DNA of 64,000 bases from NCBI RefSeq assembly GCF_009739515.1, contig NZ_CP046535.1, positions 4,139,501 to 4,203,500 of the forward strand, given 5' to 3'. Below are positions 25,531 to 35,472 of this stretch, piece by piece (positions within the stretch are counted from its first letter, which is position 1; every line of letters starts with the position of its first letter). Under the pieces are notes generated by a model that worked only from the letters and a program-made list of their open reading frames with translations, had not been told where the DNA came from and searched no databases. The translations under genes and the position numbers were made by a program. The stretch comes from Sphingomonas profundi (lineage in GTDB: Bacteria; Pseudomonadota; Alphaproteobacteria; Sphingomonadales; Sphingomonadaceae).

Positions 25531-28500
25531 TCGAAGAGGCTGTTGTCCGCCGCCTCGCGCTCGTCCCAGCGCGCGATGTTGGCCTCGATGCGCTCCCCAG
25601 CAGCGGCTGCCCATTCCCTGACCGCGGCATTGTCGTGCTTCGCCATCGCCGCCACCAGCGGCCGCCTACGCACGAAGCGCAACGAGAAGGGTCCGCTGCC
25701 GCCGCCGGAGAAGAAGCGGCCCTCGTAGGTGAGCAGGACGGCCACCGGGTCCGGGCTCAAGGCGAGTAGCTCCAGTGCGATGGGAGACCAGTCGAGGCTG
25801 GTGCCGTCGGCATGCTTGGTCGAATAGGGGATGAAAAAGGCCAGCTTCACGGCGCGTTCGGCTGGTGCCTCGCGGACCCAGTCGAACAGGACCTTCTCGT
25901 CGAGCGTTATCTCGCCCGGCTCGAAGTCCTCGTCGTTGCGACGCCAGTCGCCGAAGAACCGGCCGATCAGGTGGTCGTTGTCGGACTTGGCGAGGATCTC
26001 GTCGAGGACGACGCGCGGATGATGGCGCATGATGGTGGAACAGATCTTGCCGAAGTCCGGGTAGGCATGGGGGTGGCGCTGCTCGGCGGCGCGCATCGCC
26101 CGGCAGATGCGCTTGGCGGCCTCTTCCCCGCCGTCGCCGCGCAACGCCACCTTGGCGATGACGTCGATGCCGTGGTCCTGTCGCGCCGTCTCGGAGGTGT
26201 AGATGCGAGGGTCGGCGAGCATGTCCCGCCCGAGTTCGATGAGGGCTGGATCAACCTCGCGTCCGTCACTGCGATCGCCGAAGATGCGCATGTGCAGCAC
26301 CTGGAGGGCCGGTAGCACGCCCTCGTCGAGGGCGAACAGTTCACGCAGGAACCTTGCCAGCGTCGCTCCCTCGATGGGCTTGGTCACGCTCCCCATCATC
26401 AGCAGGGCGAAACGGTCCGGCGCGGTCGTGCCGTCGGCCAGGGCGCGGCGGAAGCGCTCTACCGCGGCTTCGTCGAGCGGCACGGCGGTCTGCAGCTCGA
26501 CCAGATGCTCGCCGAGCAACGGATCCTTCACGACGGCGTCCAGCTTGCCGGTGACCCATTCGGGATCGCGGGCCTTGGCGCCGCGGAGAATGCCGTCGAG
26601 GACCGCCGGAGTGCGCTCCCGCACCGGAAGCGCCTCGAAGGCGCGATAGGCCTGTTGCCAAAGGCCCTCCAGATCGCCGGTCGTCCGGGCGAGCCCAGCG
26701 CCGAACGACGCCGAGCTGTTGGCGCCGCTCCGCCGGGTCGCGCGTTCGAGGTAGGGGCTGACGTCCGAACCCTGCCGAATGAGACAGCGACCCGTAGCGC
26801 GCGCGAGCAGTCCGACATTGCGGATCGAGGATTTCTCGCGTCCGCTGGGGTGCCAGTGCCGCCAAGGCTCGCCCATGACGAAGGCCTCGAAGAGATCGTT
26901 GACCGAGCGGGGTCGGAGGTCACGCTCGAGCGCAATCAGTAACGCCCGTCCCGTGTCCCCGTCGCCGCGCTGCGCGAAGTGCAGGGCGTCGTTGACGTCG
27001 CGCCAGCCTGCCTCCCAGAACCCGTTCCCGCGCACCTGCCGCATGGCATCCATCGCTAGGCCGGAGAAGCCGACAGAGACCTGCTCGCGAAAGTGCTGGG
27101 ACACGATCTCGCGCGCCCGCTCCGCCGGCTGACCCGCTCCTCGCGCCACCCTGACGAGGCGGTCGTAGGCGGCCTTGAACCACGGTTCGTAGCCGTCGCC
27201 GTTGTAGGGCCGCCATTCCGTCAGCAGCGCCCGTGCGCCGAACTCCAGGTTCAGTGACGAGTTGAAGTGGCCGGAGTCGAGCATGTGGTCCAGCGCCTCG
27301 ACCCCGAGCAGGACGACGTCCTCATCGGGATTAGCGAGCATGGCGTCCAGCGTCGGCAGCCGCTGCGCCTGCGTCGCCAGCGTGAACGAGAGGATCGGCC
27401 AGAAGCGCTCCAGAAGATGGCCGCGCGCGCGCAGTTCCTCTCGGACGTCGCCGTCAGCACGCGCGAACTCGACGAGAACGGCGACGGCGCGCGCGAAGAA
27501 GCGTGCGTCGTGTGCGATCAGCACGAGCAGCTGTGCGTAGTCCCGACGCCGCTCGTCGGGAATCAGCAGCTTCGCGCGGTCCGGGCCGGTCAGCTCGCGC
27601 TCGATCGCCGCCAGCGCCGATCCCGGGTCGGCGGGAGCGGCCCGGACGAACGCCTTGCTCATAAGATCGCCGAGCGACGCGGGTCGTCCGAGAGGACCGC
27701 CTGCATCGAAGAGGAGCCGCGCGATCTCGACTGCGGCGGGTTCGTCATGCAGCTGACCGATGCGACGAGCGAAGGAGCCGAAGAGCCGCTCAGGACCGGC
27801 GACGAAGCGAGCCACGAGCATCGAGGGATCGCTCTGCCGTATGAACGGCGCCGCCAGCATGTTGGCGAGAGGCTGGGGCATCACAGCGCGCTGCGGGCCC
27901 CGCATTTGGGCGACGCCCCAGTCGAGGAAGATCGACACGTTGCGGTAGAAGGACTCGGGTGTGACCCCCGCCACCTCGGCGAGCACGGGATACTCGGCTT
28001 CGCGGCCCTCGTGCGCCTTCGCGTAGAAGGCGAAGACCAGGGATGCGGCGGCCGCGCAGTGCCTGGCGGAGCCGTCCATGTCCTTGCGACCGGCCTGGAA
28101 GAGTCGGTCGAGCAGCTCGTTGTCCTTCAGCTTCGACAGATCGACCTGCGGACCACTCGCCTCGGCGATCTTCAGCGCGATGCGCGCATTGCCGCCGGAG
28201 AACTCGGCGAGGTGCCGGCGCTCCGCCTCGCTCAGATCGGGAAAGCGCTGTGACAGCAGATCGCGCAGGACGGGCTCGCTGTTCTCGCCGAGCAGCACCA
28301 GCAGTCCCGCTGTGCCCTCTCCATCGACGTCGTAGTCTATGGTCAACACGCTCGCGCGGCTGTGATCCTGCTTCACGATCTGCGCCAACTGCCCGTGCAG
28401 GCGCTGGGCGCAGTTGTCGACGACGATCACCGCCTCGGTGCGGCTGGCCGTAATCTGCTCGGCGAGCAGCGCCGGGCTTATCGCGGGCCCGAGACCGGCA

Positions 28501-29306
28501 TCGGCGTAGATCGCGCGCGTCGGCGGAAGGGCGGGCCCGGCGTCAAGGCGCTCGTCGAACAAGGCCTCGGCGAGCCTGGTCTTTCCCATCCCCGACAAGC
28601 CGATCAGGCGCACCGCTCCGCCGGGTCTCGTCAGCTCCGCCCGCATCCGCGCGACGGCTTCCCCCAGCGGAACGAAGGTGCCTCCGACATTTGCGCGACT
28701 GGTGTCATCTAGCAGGAACGCCGCATCGGGTGCGGTCGCCGCCGACCAATTCCCATGTGGTTGCCAGCCGCCCCGCGGACGCCCGAGAACACCGAGCAGC
28801 CAGGTCGCGATGCCCACGTGCTGGTTGGCCCAGCGCGCGATCTTGTCGGCACCATAGAAGTCGAGCGCGATCCGGTCGCCGGCGGGAACGTCGGACACCG
28901 CGGCGCGCATAGCCGCGATCCGAGAAGCGTATGCGGACGCGGACGGATCGTCGGTGGAGAAGATGACGTAAGCACCGCGCTTGCGCGCCAGCTCGGCAAA
29001 GATCTCGCGCGGCTTGTCCCCGGGACGCATCTCCTTGGCGATCTTGCCCGCGGCCATAGTCTCGGCCTTGGACTGGAAATAGATCGTCCGGCGCGGCAGC
29101 CACCCACCGGGTTCCGGCTTTGCTGTCCAGGCAACGGATCCGTCGACGCCACCATCGCCCGCCGTCTGGTTGCCGCCGACGGCGATGCCTGCTGGAGAGA
29201 TGCCGACGGCTTTAGCCTCTGCCTCGAGCAGCCTTCGCAAAAATTCGCGAAGACGTTCGTCGGACAAGCCGGCGACGCATTCCTTTGTGATCTCGAACGG
29301 TCCCAT
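25527..29306 (-). CDS. Large P-loop NTPase with N-terminal PD-(D/E)XK-like nuclease (STAND-like, candidate anti-phage)
   Basis: 1259 residues. The N-terminus (about 40-90) has GGDGGVDGS-type Asp51/Asp55 and a YFQSKA strand (Gln78-Ser-Lys80), a PD-(D/E)XK/Mrr-like nuclease pattern. A P-loop follows: GLSGMGKT at 236-243 and Walker B VIVVDN at 293-298. The remaining ~850 residues are helical and repeat-like, with no named domain. This nuclease-NTPase-sensor order is the layout of STAND immune proteins such as the Avs type. It is coupled to a DUF4238 gene. Target and mechanism are inferred. Confidence 0.78.
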   Translation of the reverse strand: MGPFEITKECVAGLSDERLREFLRRLLEAEAKAVGISPAGIAVGGNQTAGDGGVDGSVAWTAKPEPGGWLPRRTIYFQSKAETMAAGKIAKEMRPGDKPREIFAELARKRGAYVIFSTDDPSASAYASRIAAMRAAVSDVPAGDRIALDFYGADKIARWANQHVGIATWLLGVLGRPRGGWQPHGNWSAATAPDAAFLLDDTSRANVGGTFVPLGEAVARMRAELTRPGGAVRLIGLSGMGKTRLAEALFDERLDAGPALPPTRAIYADAGLGPAISPALLAEQITASRTEAVIVVDNCAQRLHGQLAQIVKQDHSRASVLTIDYDVDGEGTAGLLVLLGENSEPVLRDLLSQRFPDLSEAERRHLAEFSGGNARIALKIAEASGPQVDLSKLKDNELLDRLFQAGRKDMDGSARHCAAAASLVFAFYAKAHEGREAEYPVLAEVAGVTPESFYRNVSIFLDWGVAQMRGPQRAVMPQPLANMLAAPFIRQSDPSMLVARFVAGPERLFGSFARRIGQLHDEPAAVEIARLLFDAGGPLGRPASLGDLMSKAFVRAAPADPGSALAAIERELTGPDRAKLLIPDERRRDYAQLLVLIAHDARFFARAVAVLVEFARADGDVREELRARGHLLERFWPILSFTLATQAQRLPTLDAMLANPDEDVVLLGVEALDHMLDSGHFNSSLNLEFGARALLTEWRPYNGDGYEPWFKAAYDRLVRVARGAGQPAERAREIVSQHFREQVSVGFSGLAMDAMRQVRGNGFWEAGWRDVNDALHFAQRGDGDTGRALLIALERDLRPRSVNDLFEAFVMGEPWRHWHPSGREKSSIRNVGLLARATGRCLIRQGSDVSPYLERATRRSGANSSASFGAGLARTTGDLEGLWQQAYRAFEALPVRERTPAVLDGILRGAKARDPEWVTGKLDAVVKDPLLGEHLVELQTAVPLDEAAVERFRRALADGTTAPDRFALLMMGSVTKPIEGATLARFLRELFALDEGVLPALQVLHMRIFGDRSDGREVDPALIELGRDMLADPRIYTSETARQDHGIDVIAKVALRGDGGEEAAKRICRAMRAAEQRHPHAYPDFGKICSTIMRHHPRVVLDEILAKSDNDHLIGRFFGDWRRNDEDFEPGEITLDEKVLFDWVREAPAERAVKLAFFIPYSTKHADGTSLDWSPIALELLALSPDPVAVLLTYEGRFFSGGGSGPFSLRFVRRRPLVAAMAKHDNAAVREWAAAAGERIEANIARWDEREAADNSLFE

Positions 29307-29669
29307 CAGGCGCGCTGCACCCGCACAAAGTTTGTCACCGCGATCACGTCCCGCTCAATTTAATCTAAAGCCTCTGATGCGCTGTTACCGCAGTCGAGCG
29401 CGCCAGTATCAGCTTACCTATCGTTACTCTCTGAGGCATCGATAGAAATCGGGCGGGCCGATGCCGCTTAAGGGAGCCGCTTGGGTTCGACCCACTTCCG
29501 GCCGTTCGGGACGCCGCTGACGCTTCCCAGAACCTGCCTTTCATTCACCTGCGACAACGACGCGATCAACGCCTACCGTTCAGCTGCCGACAGCTTGTTT
29601 TTGCGCGATTATCCTAGCGAACAACGGTAGGGTCTCCCCTGCTCGGTCCACGTCCGGCTGCGCGGCAGG
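29307..29669. other. 363-base divergent intergenic region
   Basis: It lies between the leftward NTPase gene and the rightward histidine-kinase gene, and should contain both promoters. It contains copy 2 of the direct repeat (29489-29530) and is less GC-rich around 29360-29450. No gene is supported on either strand. Confidence 0.45.
29489..29530. repeat. Imperfect direct repeat, copy 2 (right of the NTPase-DUF4238 unit)
   Basis: Starts GACCCACTTCCGGCCGTTCGG and ends CTTCCCAG; it corresponds to 24470-24511. On the minus strand it reads as the end of a short frame finishing PNGRKWVEPKRLP and a stop. See the matching entry for interpretation. Confidence 0.55.
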
Positions 29670-31730
29670 ATGACGACGATCATGGGCAACATGCGATTTC
29701 TGGGAGCCAACGGCGAGGTCTCCGCTCTTATGCGGCAGCGCGACTGGGCCGCGACGCCGATCGGACATCCAGAAGGCTGGCCGCAGCCGCTGCGCACCAC
29801 GCTGGGCCTGATGCTCGACAACGGCCACGGCATGTTCGTGGCCTGGGGACCGGAGCTGACCTTCTTCTACAACGACGCTTATGCTCCCTTCCTCGGGTCG
29901 CGGCATCCAACTGCGCTCGGCCATTCGTTCCCGGAGGTCTGGGCGGAGCTGTGGCCGGACCTTGCGCCGCTCGTTGACCGCACGCTCGCTGGGGAGACGA
30001 TCTGGGAGGAGGAACGACTCCTTGTGATGACCCGCAACGGCTATCCCGAGGACACTTGGTTCAGCTTCTCGTATAGCCCCGTCCGGGACGAGGACGGCGA
30101 GGTCGCCGGCATGATCGGCGTCGTCAACGACATGACGGCCAACGTTCAGGCCGAACGTCGCGCCAAATCGGAGCGCGATCTGCTCACGACCGTGTTCGAA
30201 GCGACTGACACCTGCATCATGGTCGCTGATCTCGATTATGTCATCCTGGCGATCAACCCGGCCAATGCGGACGCGTTCGAGGCGGCCTATGGGATCAGGC
30301 CGAAAGCTGGCGACAACATGCTCGACCTCCTCAACGATCAGCCCGAACACCGCGAGGAGGTCCGGCTCGGATGGGGGCGAGGCCTCTCGGGCGAGGAGGT
30401 CACCTTCGTCCAGGAGTACGGCAATCCCGACCACAGTCGCGTAGCGTTCGAGATCAAGTTTCGCGCGCTGAGGAACGAAGTCGGCGAGCGGATCGGCGCC
30501 TACCAATTCGTGACCGACATCTCCGAGCGGATCCGGAGCGAGGGCCTGCTCGCCACAGCGCGGGAGCAGCTACGCCAGAGCCAGAAGCTGGAGGCGATCG
30601 GCCAGCTAACCGGCGGCGTCGCGCACGATTTCAACAACCTGCTCACTGTGATCCGCGGTTCGGTCGACCTGCTGCGCCGGGACAATCTGTCGCCGGACAA
30701 GCGCGCCCGCTACATCGATGCGATCGGCGACACCGCGGATCGTGCCGCCAAGCTCACCGGACAGCTGCTGGCGTTCGCGAGGCGGCAGGCGCTCAAGGCC
30801 GAGCTGTTCGACGCCGGCGTGTCGCTGGACGAGGTCGCCTCGATGATCCGGACCATGACCGGGTCGCGCATCGAGCTGGACATTTCGGTGCCCGACGCGC
30901 CGTTCTTCATCTCGGCGGACCGGAGCCAGTTCGATACCGCCATCGTCAACATGGGCATCAACGCCCGCGACGCGATGGGCGGCGAAGGCCGGCTGACCAT
31001 CGCCACCGGGCCCGTATCCGGCATTCCCGCCATTCGGGGTCATGCCGCCGTTGCCGGTGACTTCGTGGCCGTCACCATCACCGACACCGGCAGCGGCATT
31101 CCGGCCTATGCGATTGATCGCATCTTCGAGCCCTTTTTCACCACGAAGGGCGTGGGCGAAGGAACGGGGTTGGGTCTCAGCCAGGTGATCGGCTTCGCCA
31201 AGCAGTCGGGCGGCGACATCCGGGTCGACAGCAGGCCCGGCGAAGGCACGACCTTCACACTCTACCTGCCCCGGGCCTATCCCGATGGTGCCGCAGCAAG
31301 CGATGAGCCTGCCGACGAGCGCGTCGATGGTGAGGGCGTATGCGTGCTGGTGGTGGAAGACAACGAGCAGGTCGGCGCCTTTGCGACCGCGGCGCTCAAG
31401 GAGCTCGGTTACGACACGATCCTGACGACCGACGGCCACGCCGCCCTGCGTCTGCTAAGCGACGACTGCTCACGGTTCCACGTCATCTTTTCCGATGTGG
31501 TGATGCCGGGCATGGGCGGGATCGAACTCGGCGCGGAGGTACGCCGCCTCTACCACGACATCCCGGTGATCCTCACCAGTGGTTACAGTCACGTGCTCGC
31601 TCAGAACGGGCAGCACGGGTTCGAGCTGCTGCACAAGCCGTATTCGGTGGAACAGCTGTCGCGAGTTCTGCGCAAGGCCGTTGCATGGCAAGCTCAGCGC
31701 CTAACGGCGCGGCGGAAATTGCCGACCTGA
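29670..31730 (+). CDS. Hybrid sensor histidine kinase / response regulator
   Basis: 686 residues. Two PAS-like sensory domains occupy about 1-170 and 180-290. The dimerisation/phosphoacceptor motif [11 protein letters not shown] lies at about 315. The HATPase has [12 protein letters not shown] (N box), DTGSGIP and [13 protein letters not shown]-terminal receiver with phosphoacceptor Asp in [11 protein letters not shown] follows. No transmembrane segment is evident, so it is probably cytoplasmic. No separate response regulator or output gene lies beside it. Confidence 0.9.
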   Translation: MTTIMGNMRFLGANGEVSALMRQRDWAATPIGHPEGWPQPLRTTLGLMLDNGHGMFVAWGPELTFFYNDAYAPFLGSRHPTALGHSFPEVWAELWPDLAPLVDRTLAGETIWEEERLLVMTRNGYPEDTWFSFSYSPVRDEDGEVAGMIGVVNDMTANVQAERRAKSERDLLTTVFEATDTCIMVADLDYVILAINPANADAFEAAYGIRPKAGDNMLDLLNDQPEHREEVRLGWGRGLSGEEVTFVQEYGNPDHSRVAFEIKFRALRNEVGERIGAYQFVTDISERIRSEGLLATAREQLRQSQKLEAIGQLTGGVAHDFNNLLTVIRGSVDLLRRDNLSPDKRARYIDAIGDTADRAAKLTGQLLAFARRQALKAELFDAGVSLDEVASMIRTMTGSRIELDISVPDAPFFISADRSQFDTAIVNMGINARDAMGGEGRLTIATGPVSGIPAIRGHAAVAGDFVAVTITDTGSGIPAYAIDRIFEPFFTTKGVGEGTGLGLSQVIGFAKQSGGDIRVDSRPGEGTTFTLYLPRAYPDGAAASDEPADERVDGEGVCVLVVEDNEQVGAFATAALKELGYDTILTTDGHAALRLLSDDCSRFHVIFSDVVMPGMGGIELGAEVRRLYHDIPVILTSGYSHVLAQNGQHGFELLHKPYSVEQLSRVLRKAVAWQAQRLTARRKLPT

Positions 31731-31900
31731 ACGAAGCAGTAAACCAAGATTTTCTGCTCCGGCCTCGGAAGTCGCATTTTCGAAGCCGGGAGTTCGTTCA
31801 CATAGGCTAATGCTCGAGCCCGTTCTGTCTTTAAAGACGTTGCGTTGGTTCAGTCGCTTTTCCGATCCTGGCGGAGCCCCTGCTTAGACGGAGAAGACAT

Positions 31901-33076
31901 ATGCGCGCACTATGCTGGCACGGTAAGGGCGACGTCCGCGTCGACACCGTCGCGGACCCCGAGATCAAACACCCGCGCGATGCGATCATCAAGGTCACCG
32001 CTTGCGCGATCTGCGGGTCGGATCTCCACCTGCTCGACGGCTACCAGCCGACGATGGAGGCGGGCGATATCCTTGGCCACGAGAATATGGGCGAGGTGGT
32101 GGCACTCGGGTCCGAGGTCACCAATCTGAAGATCGGGGACCGCGTGGTGGTGCCGTTCACGATCAGCTGCGGCGACTGCTGGTTCTGCCGGAAGGGTCTG
32201 TTCGCGGCCTGCGACCGGACGAATCCCAATGCCGAGATGGCCGCCAAGGCGATGGGGCACTCGCCCGCCGGCCTGTTCGGCTTCAGCCACATGCTGGGCG
32301 GCTATTGCGGCGGCCAGGCCGAGTACCTCCGCGTGCCGATGGCCGATATCGGCCCAATCAAGATCCCGGACAATGTCACGGACGATCAGGCGCTGTTCCT
32401 GTCCGATATCTTCCCGACCGGCTACATGGCCGCCGAGAACGCGCAGATCGAGCATGGCGACATCGTCGCCATCTGGGGCTGCGGCCCAGTCGGCCAGTTC
32501 GCCATCCGCTCCGCGCTGATGATGGGTGCAGGCCGCGTGATCGCGATCGACGAGGTGCCCGAGCGCCTCGCCATGGCCGAAGCCGGCGGCGCCGAGACGA
32601 TTGACTTCAGCAAGACCGACGTCTTCGACGAATTGCAGGCGCGCACCAAGGGACGCGGCCCTGACAGCTGCATCGATGCGGTGGGCTGCGAGGCGGCCGG
32701 GCACGGCGCGGCCGACGCCGTCATGGACAAGGTGAAGGCAAGCATGATGCTCGCCACCGATCGCGTCCATGTGCTGCGGCAGGCGATCATGAGCTGCCGC
32801 AAGGGTGGCACGGTCTCCGTGCCCGGCGTCTATGTCGGCATGGGCGACAAGCTGCCGATCGGCGCGGCCATGAACAAGGGGCTGACCATCAAGCTCGGAC
32901 AGACCCACGTGCAGCGCTATACCAAGCCGCTGCTGGAGAAGATCGTGGCCGGCGAGATCGATCCCAGCTTCGTGATCACCCATCCGGCCAGCCTTGAGGA
33001 CGCCCCCGAAATGTACGCCAAATTCCGCGACAAGGAAGACGGCGTCATCAAGGTGGTGATGCGCCCGCACGGCTGA
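31901..33076 (+). CDS. Zinc-dependent alcohol dehydrogenase (formaldehyde-dehydrogenase-like)
   Basis: 391 residues of the medium-chain dehydrogenase family. The catalytic zinc region is [14 protein letters not shown] and GHENMGEVV. The structural zinc lobe [16 protein letters not shown] begins at about residue 87. The Rossmann fold is [20 protein letters not shown] with an acidic VIAIDE end typical of NAD use. It oxidises an unknown alcohol or aldehyde. It heads a same-strand run with a small protein, an MBL hydrolase and an alpha/beta hydrolase. Confidence 0.9.
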   Translation: MRALCWHGKGDVRVDTVADPEIKHPRDAIIKVTACAICGSDLHLLDGYQPTMEAGDILGHENMGEVVALGSEVTNLKIGDRVVVPFTISCGDCWFCRKGLFAACDRTNPNAEMAAKAMGHSPAGLFGFSHMLGGYCGGQAEYLRVPMADIGPIKIPDNVTDDQALFLSDIFPTGYMAAENAQIEHGDIVAIWGCGPVGQFAIRSALMMGAGRVIAIDEVPERLAMAEAGGAETIDFSKTDVFDELQARTKGRGPDSCIDAVGCEAAGHGAADAVMDKVKASMMLATDRVHVLRQAIMSCRKGGTVSVPGVYVGMGDKLPIGAAMNKGLTIKLGQTHVQRYTKPLLEKIVAGEIDPSFVITHPASLEDAPEMYAKFRDKEDGVIKVVMRPHG

Positions 33077-33104
33077 GCCGCGCATCTCGGATCAGGAGAA
33101 CGTC

Positions 33105-33371
33105 GTGTCGGACCAGTCAAGCAAGCGTCGGCAACATGACGGTGCTCCTCTATCGGTTAAGGTAGGAGGGTGGGTCTTGCCGGCCGGGGGCATGGCGATA
33201 CTCATCGCCAGCTCTCTGGCTGTCTGGCTGCGCTCGCGCCGCACTCAGCCTACCATCGACGCCCAAACGGCGCGGCGCCTCTCCCCGCGGAGCGGGCCAG
33301 CGGATCATCGCGCAGCGTCTGCCTCGGACATCATCATCGGGGAGCCGGCTGATGCGCGTTCATCATCTTAA
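33105..33371 (+). CDS. Small hypothetical protein with one membrane segment
   Basis: 88 residues with a single hydrophobic segment (VLPAGGMAILIASSLAVWL, about 24-42) between a polar N-terminus and a basic, Ser/Ala-rich tail. No family recognised. It overlaps the next gene start by 20 bases, which supports its being translated, though the coding assignment is only moderate. Confidence 0.5.
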   Translation: MSDQSSKRRQHDGAPLSVKVGGWVLPAGGMAILIASSLAVWLRSRRTQPTIDAQTARRLSPRSGPADHRAASASDIIIGEPADARSSS

Positions 33372-34191
33372 CTGCGGGACCTGCTGCCCGGCGGGCGGCA
33401 GGCTGTTCGATGGCACAAGCAACGGTCCGCTCGGTCACCTCGTCTGCCATTGCCTGCTGATCGAGAGCGATGCCGGTCTAATCCTGGTCGATACCGGCTT
33501 CGGCACCCGCGACATCGATCACCCCCACCGCCGGCTGTCGGAGTTCTTCCTCAAGCTCAACAATATCCAGCTCCGTCCCGAGGAAACTGCCATCGCGCAG
33601 GTGCGTGCGCTCGGCTTCTCGCCCGCGGACGTGCGCCATATCGTCGTGACCCACCTCGACTTCGACCATGCCGGCGGGATCGAGGATTTTCCGAACGCAA
33701 CCGTTCATCTCACCGCGCGGGAGAAGGAGGTTGCCGATGGCCGACGCGGCGGCACGTTCGTCGGCACGCGGCGCTATCGCCCTGCTCAATGGAACGACGT
33801 ATCGGACTGGCGCCTCTACCCATTCGGCGGCGGCGAGCCGTGGATGAGGTTCGACGCGGTACGCGACCTCGATGGACTGCCGCCCGAGATCCTGCTCGTG
33901 CCGCTTGCCGGCCACACCTGGGGGCATAGCGGGGTCGCGGTCCGTGAGGACGACGGCAATTGGCTGCTTCATGCCGCCGACGCCTATTTCTACCGTGGCG
34001 AGATCGGGTCGGAGACGTATCGCTGCCCGCCCGGTCTGCGCGGATACCAGCGGCTGATGGAAGTCGACCGCACGGCGCGCCTGAGCAATCAGGCACGGTT
34101 GCGTCGGCTCTCGCTCGATCGGACCGACGTACGCATCTTCTGCGCGCATGATGCCGTCGAGTTCGAGCTTCTCGCGGGCAAGGCTTCGTGA
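33352..34191 (+). CDS. MBL-fold metallo-hydrolase
   Basis: 279 residues. The metal-binding signature reads THLDFDHAGG (about residues 101-110), an HxDxDH variant of the usual HxHxDH. Later ligands are plausible in AGHTWGHSG and HAADAYF. The overall pattern (LVDTGFG at the start) is that of the glyoxalase-II/lactonase branch of the fold. The substrate is unknown; an AHL-lactonase-like role is possible but not shown. Confidence 0.85.
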   Translation: MRVHHLNCGTCCPAGGRLFDGTSNGPLGHLVCHCLLIESDAGLILVDTGFGTRDIDHPHRRLSEFFLKLNNIQLRPEETAIAQVRALGFSPADVRHIVVTHLDFDHAGGIEDFPNATVHLTAREKEVADGRRGGTFVGTRRYRPAQWNDVSDWRLYPFGGGEPWMRFDAVRDLDGLPPEILLVPLAGHTWGHSGVAVREDDGNWLLHAADAYFYRGEIGSETYRCPPGLRGYQRLMEVDRTARLSNQARLRRLSLDRTDVRIFCAHDAVEFELLAGKAS

Positions 34192-34394
34192 GGGTTTCGG
34201 CAGCTGGAAAGCTGCGCAAGCAGCGAACGCGACGGCGTTCGACATGAAGTCCATGCTGCGGATCGGCGACCGGGCGACACCGCACACCCGCCATCTCCAC
34301 GCCGTGCAGATACCGTCCGTAACGCCGGGCGGGGAGGTGGCGCCACGCACGAGCCGTAATCATCGCCGTTCCTGGTAAAACAAAGTGGCACGAG

Positions 34395-35168
34395 ATGCAC
34401 CAGATCAAGCGCGGCACCGGCCGCAAGTTGCTGCTCATCCATGGTCTCGGCGGAAGCTCGCAATCATGGAGTCCCATTCTGGATTCGCTCAGCGTCAGCC
34501 GAACGGTGATCGCGATCGACCTGCCGGGACATGGCGCGACGCCGGCGCAACACGATAGTGGGACTTTTGACGGTCTGGTCGGCAGCGTCGAGCGCTACAT
34601 CATGGACAACGCGCTGGCCGGGATCGATGTCGTCGGCAGTTCGATGGGCGCGCGGATGGTGCTCGAACTTGCTCGACGCGGCGTCGTCGGCAACGTCGTT
34701 GCGCTTGATCCGGGTGGGTTCTGGCGTGGGTGGGAGCGCACCTTCTTTAAGACCACCATCGGCGTCTCGGGCCGCTTGCTGCGGGCGATCCGCCCGGCCC
34801 TGCCGATGCTGAGCCGTAACGCGGCATCGCGCACTGCACTTCTGGCCCAATTGTCTGCGCACCCGTGGGCGCTTGATCCGCAGATCGTAACGATCGAGCT
34901 GCTAAGTCTCAGTACGACACTGACATTCGACGCGCTGGTTCATGACCTTGCTACAGGACCTGAGCAGAGCGGGCCGGCTGCCGGTAGCACCGGCCGGATC
35001 GTGATCGGATGGGGCAGACATGACAGGCTCTGCCTGCCGAGACAGGCGGCGCGCGCGAAAGCTGCGTTCCCGTCCGCAGAATTGCACTGGTTCGAGTCTA
35101 GCGGCCACTTTCCGATGTGGGACATGCCGGAGGAGACAGTCGACGTCATCCTCGGCACTACGCAGTAA
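34395..35168 (+). CDS. Alpha/beta hydrolase
   Basis: 257 residues of the alpha/beta-hydrolase fold: oxyanion-hole LLLIHGLGGSSQSW, IAIDLPGHG, nucleophile elbow VVGSSMGARMV (Ser at about 79), acid region GWGRHDRLC and catalytic His in SSGHFPMWDMPE. This is a complete triad. It is similar in size to esterases and haloperoxidase-like hydrolases; substrate unknown. The preceding 203 bases (34192-34394) hold no supported gene. Confidence 0.88.
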   Translation: MHQIKRGTGRKLLLIHGLGGSSQSWSPILDSLSVSRTVIAIDLPGHGATPAQHDSGTFDGLVGSVERYIMDNALAGIDVVGSSMGARMVLELARRGVVGNVVALDPGGFWRGWERTFFKTTIGVSGRLLRAIRPALPMLSRNAASRTALLAQLSAHPWALDPQIVTIELLSLSTTLTFDALVHDLATGPEQSGPAAGSTGRIVIGWGRHDRLCLPRQAARAKAAFPSAELHWFESSGHFPMWDMPEETVDVILGTTQ

Positions 35169-35472
35169 GAAGAAGCGGACCAGCCCGACAAGCTGCCTGG
35201 GGCTTGGGTCGGCGTAGCCGCTACTCTTCGACTAGCCGCTTACTCTTGATCTACGCACAGGAAGACTCACTTCCAGACATTCGGAGCGCCACAACAGCCT
35301 CCAAGTTTCCGCCGTTCGTTCATGCCATCATCGGCCGCTCTCGGCGATAAAAGGGCAAGCGGCTAGCCCCGCATGACAGCAAGAGTTCGCGAGAGTGGAT
35401 GTCTGCGGTTGCCAACCGCTCTCCGGCGTTGCAGTTTTCCTCATCCCGGCGCGTGACGGGGCCGGGGGATGG
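35169..35472. other. 304-base intergenic region before the Dnd-linked operon
   Basis: No gene supported on either strand. It should hold the promoter of the seven-gene operon that starts at 35473, and a small GC-rich dyad may end the hydrolase transcript. The in-frame extension from 35395 is not protein-like. Confidence 0.4.

Noticed and set aside
26203-28453. Several long plus-strand frames opposite the NTPase gene
   Set aside because: Typical antisense shadows of a high-GC coding gene; compositions are biased and starts lack ribosome-binding sites.
19430-35325. Short similar strings of the type TTCCGC..TTCGTTCA at about 19446, 31790 and 35310
   Set aside because: Only 14-16 bases agree and the flanks differ; chance or codon-like similarity cannot be excluded in high-GC DNA.
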